Assembly: GCA_004565275.1 (NCBI GenBank)
Contig: SDOX01000145.1
Coordinates: 69,071 to 133,070 of the forward strand
Direction: 5' to 3'
DNA from: Nannochloropsis salina CCMP1776
Taxonomy: Eukaryota > Sar > Eustigmatophyceae > Eustigmatales > Monodopsidaceae
DNA length: 64,000 nt
Position numbers and translations under genes: made by a program. Each line of letters starts with the position of its first letter. Position 1 is the first letter of the stretch. The notes under the pieces were generated by a model. It did not search any database. It was not told the origin of the DNA and was given only the letters and a program-made list of their open reading frames with translations. Positions 22,729 through 36,187 of the stretch are shown piece by piece.

Positions 22729-24909
22729 TCAATCGACCGTCACCGCCTTGGCCAAGTTCCGAGGCTTATCAGGGTTGATCCCTCGCAAAACCGCTAATTC
22801 GTAGGCAAGCAGTTGCAGCGGCAAGGTGGCGATCAAAGCCGTTAACGGACCGTTATTCGGGACAATGATCGGATCAGGGACCAGCCCTCGGGCCAATTTC
22901 GGGTTGTCGGTGATGACGATCAAATCCGCCCCCCGCGCTTTGACTTCTTCGGCAGCCGTGCGCATGTGCTGAGCATGTTCGTCGTCGAGGATCAGACAAA
23001 TAATGGGGGTGGCGCCAAACTTTCCCTCCTTGCCCTCTATGAGGGCGAAGGGCCCGTGTTTGAGGGCCCCCCCGGAGTAACCTTCGGCATGGATGTAGGC
23101 CATCTCCTTGAGCTTTAACGCCCCTTCCAAAGCGATCGGCTCCCCGTACCCTTTCCCCAACAAGAAGATGTGCTCCTTGTCCTTGAGACGAACGGCCAGC
23201 TCCGCGCACTGTTCCCGCGTCCGTCGGGCCATTCCGAAACCGATCGGCATCCGTTGCAGGGCTTCTAGAAGCTCTGTCACCCGCCCCGGGAGTGCCTCCT
23301 CCCCGGCCTCTTCCCGAACCTGCCGGAACCAGGCCGTGATCAAGGTCAGCACCGTCACCTGCGTGGTGAACGCCTTGGTGCTGGCCACGGAGGACTCGCG
23401 CCCGGCGTTCAGGTAGACCCCGAGTTTGGTGGTGCGGGCGATGAGGGAGCCAACCGTGTTGACCACCGACATGGTGGGGAGGCCCATTCGGTCCGCCAGC
23501 ACCACCGCCCGGTGCACGTCCTTGGTTTCCCCCGACTGGGAGATGGCGAGGAGGCCGGCGTGGTGCTTGGGTAGGTCGGATAGCCGGACTTCCGCCGCGT
23601 CGACTGCCATGACGGTGCGGAAGGCTTCGAAGTCCCGCATCAATTTCGCCGCGTACATGGCCGCATGCAAGGACGTGCCACAACCGGTCAGAATAAGGTG
23701 CTTGATGCTTTGCATCCGTTCTTTTTGTCGGTCCAATCCTCCCAGGTAGACGCGCGTGTCGCTCATGCGGCCCCCAAAGCCTAGGGCTCGGGCGATCGCT
23801 TCTGGCTGTTCCAAACACTCGCGGATCGTCCAGTGCGGGAAAGGGGCAGGGGAGAGGAGGATGTTCACGTCCGGCGCTTTCTGCACGCGCGTCAAGTCCA
23901 AGGTGGACCCGTCCGCCCGGACCACGCCCAGTTCTCCGTCCTTCAGGGCAATGAAATTTTTGGTGTGCCGGTTGAAGGCAGACGTCTCGGAGGCGATGAA
24001 GACCCGGCCTTCCCCAATGCCCAACACCATGGGCGAGCCGTTGCAGGCCACCACCAATTCATCGGGCTCTTTGGGAGAGAGCACCACCAGGCCCCACGTA
24101 CCGTCACAGCGTTTTAGGGCCTCTGCGGTCGCATCTTTCAAGCTCAAATTCTCATCCAGGCCCAGGCCGATCAACTGCGCGATGATCTCCGTGTCCGTCT
24201 CGGAGACAAACTTGATCCCGTGGGCATGCTGGAGTTCGTGTCGAAGCTCGTGGCTGTTGGTGATGGTGCCGTTGTGCACTACCGCCACCCGGCCCTTGCT
24301 GTCCGTGTGGGGGTGTGCGTTCAGGTCGGTCTTGCCCCCGTGTGTGGCCCATCGAGTGTGGGCAATCCCCACGTGATGCCCCTTGTGCCGGTGGCTGTTT
24401 TCCTTGACCAGGTCGATGCAGTCGTACGTGGAGCCCGCGGAGGCATACTTCGTGACGGTCAACACGCTGTCGTGCGGGGAGATGGTCGCTATTCCGGCAG
24501 AGTCGTACCCACGATTTTGCAGCACGGTCAGACCCTCGATTAGAATGGAACGAGCGTCGTCCTCTCCGATTACACCAACAATCCCACAAGCTTCTGCGGG
24601 CGAGTCTTGCCGCTCTGAGAGTGCACCTAGGGCAGCAGTAGCCGCTGCCAGACCCCAGCCCCACCGCATGAACGGGGAAGAGGAGGAGGAAGAGGAGGAG
24701 GAGCTACCGGGGCTCATGTAGGCTGCCCTGCTGGCATATCTTCCTACCACATTTTGTTGTGGGTATCGTTGTCTGGACGAGTTTTTTTGGGCGAAGTTAC
24801 CGGAAAAGGAGGACGTCATCTTGATCACTGTGCTTGCCCAAGCATGCCTGCTCCCTCGCCGCACTAGGACACTAGAAACCTGCGCATGCATCCCTGGCTT
24901 GCTCTTCAC
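22729..24909 (-). CDS. GFAT: Glutamine:fructose-6-phosphate amidotransferase with long N-terminal presequence
   Basis: A single 726-residue frame. GFAT makes glucosamine-6-phosphate from fructose-6-phosphate and glutamine, the first step to UDP-GlcNAc. The class II glutaminase domain starts at Cys108 (CGIVGVIG) and holds [18 protein letters not shown] and HNGTITNS. Two SIS sugar-isomerase domains follow, with [27 protein letters not shown] and [11 protein letters not shown]. The end [13 protein letters not shown] is the canonical terminus. In the family the catalytic Cys is normally residue 2, exposed by Met removal. Here 107 residues precede it: a basic stretch, a Ser run (about 69-78) and a hydrophobic segment ([15 protein letters not shown]). 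A precise cut before Cys108 would be needed for glutaminase activity. The presequence suggests an organelle; mitochondria are most likely (inference). Confidence 0.93.
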   Translation of the reverse strand: MKSKPGMHAQVSSVLVRRGSRHAWASTVIKMTSSFSGNFAQKNSSRQRYPQQNVVGRYASRAAYMSPGSSSSSSSSSSPFMRWGWGLAAATAALGALSERQDSPAEACGIVGVIGEDDARSILIEGLTVLQNRGYDSAGIATISPHDSVLTVTKYASAGSTYDCIDLVKENSHRHKGHHVGIAHTRWATHGGKTDLNAHPHTDSKGRVAVVHNGTITNSHELRHELQHAHGIKFVSETDTEIIAQLIGLGLDENLSLKDATAEALKRCDGTWGLVVLSPKEPDELVVACNGSPMVLGIGEGRVFIASETSAFNRHTKNFIALKDGELGVVRADGSTLDLTRVQKAPDVNILLSPAPFPHWTIRECLEQPEAIARALGFGGRMSDTRVYLGGLDRQKERMQSIKHLILTGCGTSLHAAMYAAKLMRDFEAFRTVMAVDAAEVRLSDLPKHHAGLLAISQSGETKDVHRAVVLADRMGLPTMSVVNTVGSLIARTTKLGVYLNAGRESSVASTKAFTTQVTVLTLITAWFRQVREEAGEEALPGRVTELLEALQRMPIGFGMARRTREQCAELAVRLKDKEHIFLLGKGYGEPIALEGALKLKEMAYIHAEGYSGGALKHGPFALIEGKEGKFGATPIICLILDDEHAQHMRTAAEEVKARGADLIVITDNPKLARGLVPDPIIVPNNGPLTALIATLPLQLLAYELAVLRGINPDKPRNLAKAVTVD

Positions 24910-25820
24910 CCTGCTTCACTGGTGTTGCTGCTTCAATTTTGAATTAGATTTGGTAGAAATGTGAGGGTAGAGACGACGTAAGTTGAATTTTTAAAATCGT
25001 TTTCAGTCGAAAATATGAAAGCACACGGGCTCGCTCCCATTCAAAGCGGAGCATTTCGGCAAAAAGGCAAGGGGCCACCGGCTCCAAAAAGTCAAAGGCT
25101 GTGACAATGCTGTTGAGTTCTTTCAACACAAGCCGCATATCAGCAAAATGGGTCAGTGAACCCATTGCTTTACGGGTCAAAGCCACACCGCCCGGGGCAG
25201 CACATTCAAACTAGCCCCTCCGCCAGCATATGGCCCATGCATAAAATTGCTCGAGATCGCCCTCAAATTCTCCACATATTCCTGTCCCGACTTCCGCTTC
25301 TCTTTCGCTCTGCGCCCTTGCTTAAAAAAGAGGGTGCGCGAAAGCGTGGGATGGGACGCGTGGTTGGAAGAGTGGCACATTTGAGCCAATGGCGGCAGCA
25401 TTACGATTTAGTCGTTCTTCTACGATTCGAGTTGCCGCCCCAGCACCATCTCCAAATAAAAATTAGCGACAAAACCCACGACCCTGCAGCGCATCAGGGC
25501 GACGAAAAGCATGACACGATATCAAACCTAGAAAGTGACTGGCCTGAGTGCGAGTAAGTGCAAGCCAAGGAACAAAATAAAATGCTCGCGTCCTTTTCTA
25601 CAGAGAGAGCCACTGACCAGTCCTTCTCTGCGTCTTGCATTTTTTACTTTTTTAACTCATGCCGTTGGAATCGTCGGACCATTTTTCATTGATTCTTATG
25701 ATTACAAACAGTCCGTACATCCTTTAGCGATCAACTATCACGAACAACACTCCCACCATGACTCCATTCCGCTACGCTGACTTCAGAGGCTAACACAGCG
25801 GCCCCTCACCGCTGGCAAAT
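24910..25820. other. Intergenic stretch
   Basis: The region separates the GFAT start from the 3' end of glutaredoxin, both on the minus strand. It should contain the GFAT promoter. Short frames on both strands show no family similarity. Confidence 0.45.
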
Positions 25821-27145
25821 TTAAAGGTCCTTCGCCGACACGAGGAGGCGCTTCAACTCTCCCTTGGAATGCAGAAGCAACTGTGAAGAACAATAGGGAC
25901 TGAAGGTAAGCAGAGTGTTCCGAGGCCCGTTATGTGGTTCGAAAGAGAAGCTTTTCGAGACATATTCCGACGCTCTTGCCAAGCTGGAGGGAAAGAGAAA
26001 GGGAATAGGAAAGGCAAGCAACCTGCCACAGACAAGTGCGCACCGTGTCATCCGCCCCGCCGATGCTTTTCCCACCGATGAAGACGTTGGGCACGGTGCG
26101 GCGACCCGTCATGTCGGCCAAGACACGTTGGAGGGCGGGCCCGTCCGCACGTTGGTCGAGTTCGATGATCTCACAATCAGCGCCCACGGAGGCCAGGGTG
26201 CTCTTGGCCCGCATGCAGAAGGGGCTAGAGAACCGCGTGCGAGAGGGAGGAATGAGTCGTTGATCAAAATCCCCGTTGCGATGCATCAGGCAAGGTGGAT
26301 TGGGAGAGAAAAAGAGAGCAAACAAGGAATCGAAAGGGAATCCTCGCGCACGCACCAGTAAGATTTGCTGACGACAAAACAGGCGTTCGAAGTGATACCA
26401 GCCACCAGAAACGCCTCTTCTTTGGACTTAACGGCGTCGATAAGTGGAGAAAAAGGCACGTGTATGTAACAAGGTGAGATTTCTAGCTGCGGGCATCCCT
26501 TTTGAGCAAGAAGCTTGGTAAATTTACGAGCATCATTGAGCACGGACGCTGACGGCGGAGAAAAATACCGACACTTCAAATACGAATGCTTCGAGGTGGG
26601 AGAAAAGGCTGATAGCAAGCCTCTCTGGGCGCTCGCCATGGTAGGGTTGGAAGCATCAGTCCGCTTCTCGAATATTCTCACTTACATTACCAGAGCACGT
26701 CAGGCCGGAAGGGCATTTGGTTGCGACAGCAAGCTGTGTGTGCGTGAAGATGCAACGATAAAGAGACAAAAAAGAAGAAGAAAAGGAGGCGATGAGGGCT
26801 TCCGCGCTACCGAAGAGGGACGTGTCGCCTGGGAGACGCTAGACGGTACACGCACTCCATGCCACTCGTAAACCAGAGATTTGCGCGTGCAACCTTATTT
26901 GACAAGCTGGAAATGCGGCAAACGCTTGGCTTTAATAAAGAATGTTTTCGTGAGCGATGCCAAATTTCGTCACGGGAAATGCTGGCCATCAGGGGAAGAG
27001 TCCGAACTCGTCCTTGCAGTGTTGAAATTTATTTCACAACGGGAGAAAAGCGAAGTTGTCACATGTCTGTCTTTAGGGTGCGAGAGCATCGTACCTGGAG
27101 GAGGGTGGCAGCGAGGAGAAAAATAGGGGCAGCAAAAGACTTCAT
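25821..27145 (-). CDS. Dithiol glutaredoxin (CPFC) with N-terminal signal peptide
   Basis: Preferred model: exons 27145-27095, 26733-26691, 26419-26356, 26224-26044 and 25880-25821, all phases fitting, giving 132 residues. Exon 1 alone is a signal peptide (MKSFAAPIFLLAATLLQ). The active site C-P-F-C is assembled across a splice: SKSY plus a split Cys codon, then PFCMRAKS. The TVPNVFIGG loop (cis-Pro) and GGADDT helix complete the glutathione site; the C-terminus is HSKGELKRLL. Dithiol glutaredoxins reduce disulfides or glutathionylated proteins using glutathione. The leader implies entry to the ER and then secretion or the plastid. Alternative: start at 26681 in one longer exon without the signal peptide. 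The glutaredoxin core is certain; the 5' exons are less so. Confidence 0.82.
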
Positions 27146-27362
27146 CGTGGCTTTGGTTTCTGTGGTATGAGGGAGGCATCGTAATGAGGTGAGTTTCGGC
27201 AAAATACAAGGTGCCACGGCAAAATACGACTCCTTGTATGTAAGTCTTACAAATACACGAAAAGTCAGCAACGCGTGGATTAATTTGGCGGACGAAATTG
27301 TCCCTCTGAATTTTGAATTACGTCGATTTGATCGCCTTCTATGGAGGCCGCATCGCTTTATA

Positions 27363-27460
27363 GATCCTCCGAACACAACTACTAGTAGACCGTCCGAAAA
27401 CCAGCCACAGTAGTGTACCAGACCCTTTGAACACATATAGACCCTCTGAACACGAGAACC
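27363..27460. repeat. Degenerate direct repeats beside the transposon relic
   Basis: A motif close to GACCCTCTGAACAC recurs at about 27363, 27388, 27421 and 27440 with small changes. Such short subterminal repeats are common near the ends of DNA transposons, and a transposase relic begins about 280 bp downstream. No matching inverted copy was found by eye at the far end. Confidence 0.45.
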
Positions 27461-27736
27461 CTCCAAAGACTACCCGTCGAAGTTTCCAGGGTCGAGTGAA
27501 CTAAAGCTGTATTTGGGTTCCATGCCTGTTTTCCTTGCCTGCACCCTTTTCCTTCGAATAGTCCCGGATGATCGAGCCGTGAAGTGCTGGCCCATGTACT
27601 ATATTCTAGTAATGGGTAAGCGGTCCCACGTCCCCTTTCTGCGACCACTTTAAATGTCAAATCATAGTCCATCAATTCCAACATTGCAAGAATTGACGAA
27701 CCTACATCCTTTGGACATACTCTCACTCCAGCAGCC

Positions 27737-29079
27737 TTGGACAACGTGCTTGTGCGTGGTTGGCAAGACGAGGAAGACGATGAAGAATGCCGGAAACGCA
27801 AGTTCGCCGCTTGGATGATTTTTATTATTTCAACTTATGTAATCATCATGAACAACCCACTGATGGCTAGCCCTGAGCCATGGTACATAGACCCAACGAG
27901 GCCGCGTACTCTTGAGGCTGCCCTCGCCTTGCTGGGCGTTCACGTGGAGTTCTTAACGCGCTTCACCGCCGACGAGATAAACACCCTCGTGGTGCGGACG
28001 GGCCTGGCACACATCCGATCTAATATTCCCGGGTACGTGCCGCCCTCGATTGGTCGGCTGACAGGATACATGATTCCATACCTTCACATCTATTGCTTAC
28101 TGCCCCTCCACCCCGACTTCTTACAGAGCGAGAACGTGCGAAGGAGATCTGGCATTCATGATGCTGACAAGACTCGCGCATCCATTAAGCGGGAAGAACT
28201 TGCAGGACCTGTTTCGGGCGGACCGGACACAAATCGCGCGGTGGACGAACGCCTGCCTCGGATGTCTCCATCCGACCCTAACGATCCCAGGCCGATATGC
28301 AAGCCCCAAGTGAATCAAGCTTCGTGCTATTCCGGTCCGTCATCCGTCCACTTCCACTCTGAAACGTCCTCTTTCACACTCTAACTCACCCCCATTTATT
28401 GACCCCGACACCGACTTCGACAGAGTACTACAAGGCTCTCGGCCTCAAGTTCCAAGGCGGCGTGAGCGTCACGGGCCTCTTCGAGGCTTTCTTCGACCCA
28501 GGTAATCCCATACTTTCTCTCCCATGCGTGTATTCCATCCTCCATTCACGAACCCACTTGTCTCCCACACCACCAGAGGGTGGCAAGGAGGAGGACTCGA
28601 CGCTCTGGGCCAAATCTTGCGTTTCCGGCTACCTCAATTTCATCTGGGAGTGCAGGGAGTCTGATTACTGTGACGGTGGGCGCTGATCTGCTGTCGGGGA
28701 CTCGACCCACAACGGGTGCAAGGAGGATCTTGTCTGCGCCTTCGACCCCATCCAACACCTCAGCCCGGAACAGCTCCACTTCAACACGGGCATCACCCGC
28801 GTCCGAGTGACGGTGGGGTGGGTGTTTACGCATCTCTACAACCTCTGGGAGAGCCTTTAATCCAAGACCTTGAAGAGAATTGGGTGTACCCCGTTTGTGA
28901 AGCACATCATGGTCTGCGTCCTTCTCACGAACATGCGCACCTGCCTCCGCGGGCAAATCCAGATCTCGACGTACTTCCAAAACTCCCCCCCCACACTCGA
29001 CGAATACCTGGACTTGTCCAAGCCCATCCTTAGCCGCATCGAAAAACGCTTACAGGACAGGACCTCGACGACGCGCTAA
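27737..29079 (+). mobile_element. Degraded DDE transposase relic, PIF/Harbinger-like DNA transposon
   Basis: Three pieces on the plus strand match the DDE superfamily endonuclease (HARBI1-like) pattern. First, a helical N-terminal segment with FLTRFTADEINTLVVRTGL. Second, a helix-turn-helix FMMLTRLAHPLSGKNLQDLF followed by TQIARWTNACL; it joins the first piece across a plausible intron (GTACGT donor near 28032, TTACAG acceptor at about 28126). Third, a C-terminal segment with LSPEQLHFNTGITRVRV and, after a stop at about 28858, IMVCVLLTNMRTCLRGQ and PPTLDEYL. The central catalytic part with the DDE residues is not recognisable, and at least two in-frame stops (near 28684 and 28858) break the frame, so the copy is dead. 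The ends of the element are not defined. Confidence 0.6.
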
Positions 29080-29477
29080 TCGCCGTCTCCTGAAAAAAGA
29101 AACCAACCAAAAAGGAAAATAACGACACCGCCTTCATTTTTTTGATTCACCATCATTTGTCACCGTGGCAACCTTGCACAGGTGCCTTTTTGTGAAGCGA
29201 TTTTCAATTTTAAATTTGCGTTTGATCAAGCACGTACCCCCCAATTAATCGAGCACCATGATACCAACCCTTCCGCCCCACCCGTCCCCTTCTTCAAACA
29301 CTCCGCTTTTCCAACATTTTGGTCGGAATGGTCGCAGCATCAGCGAGGCGATGTGATGTAAATTTCGGCCCAACATGCATCTACACGTGTTTCAATTCTT
29401 TTTCAAAACTTAACTTTCCCATTTCCTACCCATTTGGGCTTGAATGATGTGGATTAAAACTTTTTTCCTGCCCTGCT
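29080..29477. other. AT-rich stretch downstream of the transposon relic
   Basis: AT-rich with poly-A and poly-T tracts; no coding frame. It contains the ATG18 3' UTR and perhaps the unrecognised right end of the transposon. Confidence 0.4.
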
Positions 29478-31545
29478 TCATCCCGTCTTGCCGCCCAATA
29501 AGCGGGGAGCCCCGGCCTGGGAGGCAGCTTCTTCTTGCAATAATGTTTTTTCGTCCAACAATCGACAGTTTCCTCCCCGTCTCACATCTAGCTCAAACCG
29601 GTAGAAAAGGCCTTCCGCGGTCAATACGATCAAAAACTCTTCATCCGTCTCCTTGCCTTCTTTGATCGCCCCCTCGCCCTCTCCACCGGCCCCGCGTCGG
29701 CCAGGCACTAAAGCACAGACCTGCCTTTTCCATTTCCCACTTTCCCTGTTCCAGTCTTCTTTCACACGCGCTTGAGCAAAGGAGCGGATGCCTTCTATAC
29801 CCTCCACGGTCTCCGACAAGGAGTTGGAAGGAAGGAACTTGGTCATGAGCTCGGAGGAGGAGGTGGACAACGAAGAAGGAAAATTGCCAGAGAAGAGCCC
29901 TCCACTAGTACCTCTCGCCCTGAATGACAACGGCATCTGATGCGAGGACGAAGCAGGGTCCTGGGACTTTTTACTCTGGTCGGAGCGAGGCGGTCGGAGG
30001 GGTGGAGGGGCGGGAGAGGAGGTAGTCGAAGAAGGGGAAGAGGGCAGGTGAAATACATGAACAGTGCCTTTGTCACTCGAGGCGGCCAGTCGAGAGCCTG
30101 CCCGATTGAATGCAAGCGAATATATGGTGCAAGGGGAATGTCCTCTGTGTGCAGACGGGGAAGAGAGGCTGTGAGACCTGGCACGGCTCTTTTCGCCGGA
30201 CATCAAGACCAATCGGGCCTCCCCCGCTCGCAGAAAGGCCTCCCGATCCATCCCTGAAATGCCCGCATTAAATCGCCTGCTCGAGCTACAGACAGCCCGA
30301 CGTGGGGATGAAGATGCTTCGGGTCGTTCATGCCGGTGGCGCAGACCTGAGAAAAAAAACCACGTCACAGTCTCCCGCCGCATCCCCCCCCCCCGATAAA
30401 CCCATGCTCCAGGAATGCCTTTAGGTCATAAAACATCCCTTCTATTCGTCGCCTACCCACCTTTCTCTTCCGTCGTCTTACCGTCGTAGGGTGAACAGAG
30501 GGTCCCCTGCAGGCACGCTGAAGACGCGTATCACGGTTCCCTGCTGGGACGCGGTCGCCAGGAGAGTTCCGTCAAGGGCGAAAGCCAGTGCGGCCAGCTT
30601 CGATTTGTGCGCCGTGATTTGATTCAGCAGACGGGGACAGAGCGCGTCGTACAAGAGGACAACGCCGGGGTCATGGGAGGGGAATGCTAAGAAGCTGCCT
30701 CAAGAGGTGTGTCAACGAAGGGGGGGGGGGGATCCAGTAAAAAATGAGACTCCCACTTTCGAAGCGATGCACTAGCATGAGTATTCTGACAATCAAGAAG
30801 AAGGACATGCGCGGTCTGGTACGCCTTCCCCTCCCGTCTCCCTTATTAACTTCTCAACCTTCTTCCCCCGTCAAACCTGGGATCCTCCCTTGCCGATAGA
30901 GCCAGCAAGCCCTGTTTATTTTCGACAGTTTCTACATCGAGCATTTTTTCCATTTTTTCTAGGTCAAATATGTACAGACTCTTTTCCAAGGCAACCACAA
31001 GCCGGTGCCTATTCATTTTAACGCCTACTATTTTGGCCACGAAAGCCAGGTCGAATAAGGAAGCTTTTCGCTTCGTGTTCCACACTTTCAAACAACGAGG
31101 CGAAAAGCCTTCTTGGTCCCCGGCCCCGACTAGCGCCAAAAGCGAGGTGCAATACAGCATCTCGACAAGACCGATCCCTCCCACGCTTTCGTGAAACGAA
31201 GGGCGGAAAAGGTGGGTGTTGAATATGGTGTACCCTCGTGAGGTGCCGACAGAAAGGCAGCTAGCATCCTGATTAAATCCATAGCAGTAAACCGCCTTGT
31301 ATGTGTGATAAGGCAAAGTAAAATAGTGAATGCGAAGATTTCAAATAGAGGAGAGACACTCTCTCCAGCTTGGCAACTCTCGGAGAAAACCCATCCTTGG
31401 AAAAAATACAAAACAACTCTCCAACAAGGTCTAGCTATTTAACACAAGCACATGAGTGAGTTACCTCTTTAGGTATTGGTAGATTGCCAGAATTTTTGCC
31501 TCTGCTGCCGCCAGCACTGCTCCCCCTATCGGCGTTGTAGCTCAT
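29478..31545 (-). CDS. ATG18: PROPPIN beta-propeller, ATG18/WIPI-like autophagy protein
   Basis: Exons 31545-31465, 31295-30877, 30694-30482 and 30144-29478 join in fitting phases to give 459 residues. Motifs in order: GFNQDASCLSVGTSRGY (blade 1), GGIGLVEML and LVGAGDQ (blade 2), TKRKASLFDL and KMNRHRLVVALE (blades 3-4), ITAHKSKLAALAFALDGTLL and QQGTVIRVFSV (blade 5), then the L-R-R-G motif (residues 236-239) that binds two phosphoinositide headgroups, and SLAFNRAGSRLAASSDKGT (blade 6). The LRRG arginines are encoded on either side of an intron. PROPPINs read PI3P on forming autophagosomes and PI(3,5)P2 on vacuoles. A long Ser/Pro-rich insert follows blade 6, where the membrane-inserting loop lies in relatives. 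Start chosen as the first Met of the open exon. Confidence 0.9.
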
Positions 31546-32094
31546 GGACTTCCTGGTCAATCGTAAAACGGTATGGAAATTTGAGAGTCGAAATCCATTT
31601 CGTACGACATGGAGGCTACCACGCTTACGACAGGCCTTCGCAACCTTGTAAGTAGGCATGTCTCTTGCTTTACGACAATGGGTGTGCCCCATACTCGAGT
31701 CTACGCGAGTTGAAGTTTCGGACGAATAACCTCCTGTCCCCTTCCAAGGGGAAGCCCTATCCCTGGATACATGCCCGGCTTTTTCTGGGGATGGGTTGCA
31801 TGCATCAGAAGATTCCCTGAGAAAACTACAGAAAATCTACCTCCAAAAAGGCGAGTGTTACATGTGAGAGAAAAAAGGCGGGCCGTGACTCGGTGGCCCC
31901 CCCTGCTTCATCAAATTTTGTCTAAAGAAAATGTGATGATATACGAAAGAAGCACAGCCGATGTTGTTTCCTTTGCATTCGCCGTTGCCCTTACACAACA
32001 GTCATATTTCCCATGAAGAAGCTATCCCTGCACTTATATGCCCCCACCAACTCGCCCCGTCTCCATATGTCACGTTTTCCTTCTCGGGTTAAAT
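31546..32094. other. Intergenic stretch
   Basis: It separates the ATG18 start and the CNNM-like 3' end, both on the minus strand. No convincing coding frame; a pyrimidine-rich block is present from about 32,080 on. Confidence 0.45.
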
Positions 32095-35464
<3,370 letters not shown>

Positions 35465-36187
35465 GAAAGAAGAAAGGTGTTGGAGTCAGGCGTTCGAAGT
35501 CGGTATGATGGTGGCATGAGTGCACGAAAGCATATTATGATGACGACGAGGCGGGATGACAGGAGTGCGACAGTCACGAGCGTCGCCTTCGACCACGGCA
35601 CGAGCGTGGAAGAATTTGTGCTATCACTGTCCCCGAACAATATAGGAAACATATGCATACAACGAGAGGTAACATTGGCATGGTGTTGGGCCATCCCACT
35701 GCGAGTTGCGTGTCGGCTGCTGGTATTTGAAGAGGGAGAACCCTCGCTCTCTGCAGGGGCGAGCAAAGGAGAGAGCAGGCGTGCTGGCAAAACATAAAAA
35801 CTATCCGCGCGACAATCTGGCAGGAATAAACCAGGCATCACCACGAATGTATAACTCCGGTACGACACGCACAGTTCTGCTTGTGGTGTCCGCGGGGGTG
35901 TTTTTCAGGACTTTTTCGAAGTGAACGAGGGCCTCCCTAGCGGGATTCGGAGAGCCGTTAAATCGATCCTCCACCAGATCCGTTTCCCCGCCCCTATGGG
36001 AGATAACACCAATCAGGACTCCCTGGAGCCTTCTTGCCTTGCGTTTCCTTTCTCTTGCTGCAGGCTATACCTTCTTTCTTTTGTAACAAGGGTGTTGTCG
36101 TATCATGCGATCTCACTCGTTTTATGCTGTACTTTTACCTTTAGACAGAAGAGGCGATACGGGGGAAAAAAGGGCGCGTCAAGAATC
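35465..36187. promoter_or_regulatory. Divergent promoter region of CNNM-like and SEC12 genes
   Basis: The flanking genes point away from each other. The SEC12 frame extends upstream of the chosen Met to 35921 without a stop, so part of this stretch could be coding; the family match begins only at 36188. Confidence 0.4.
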
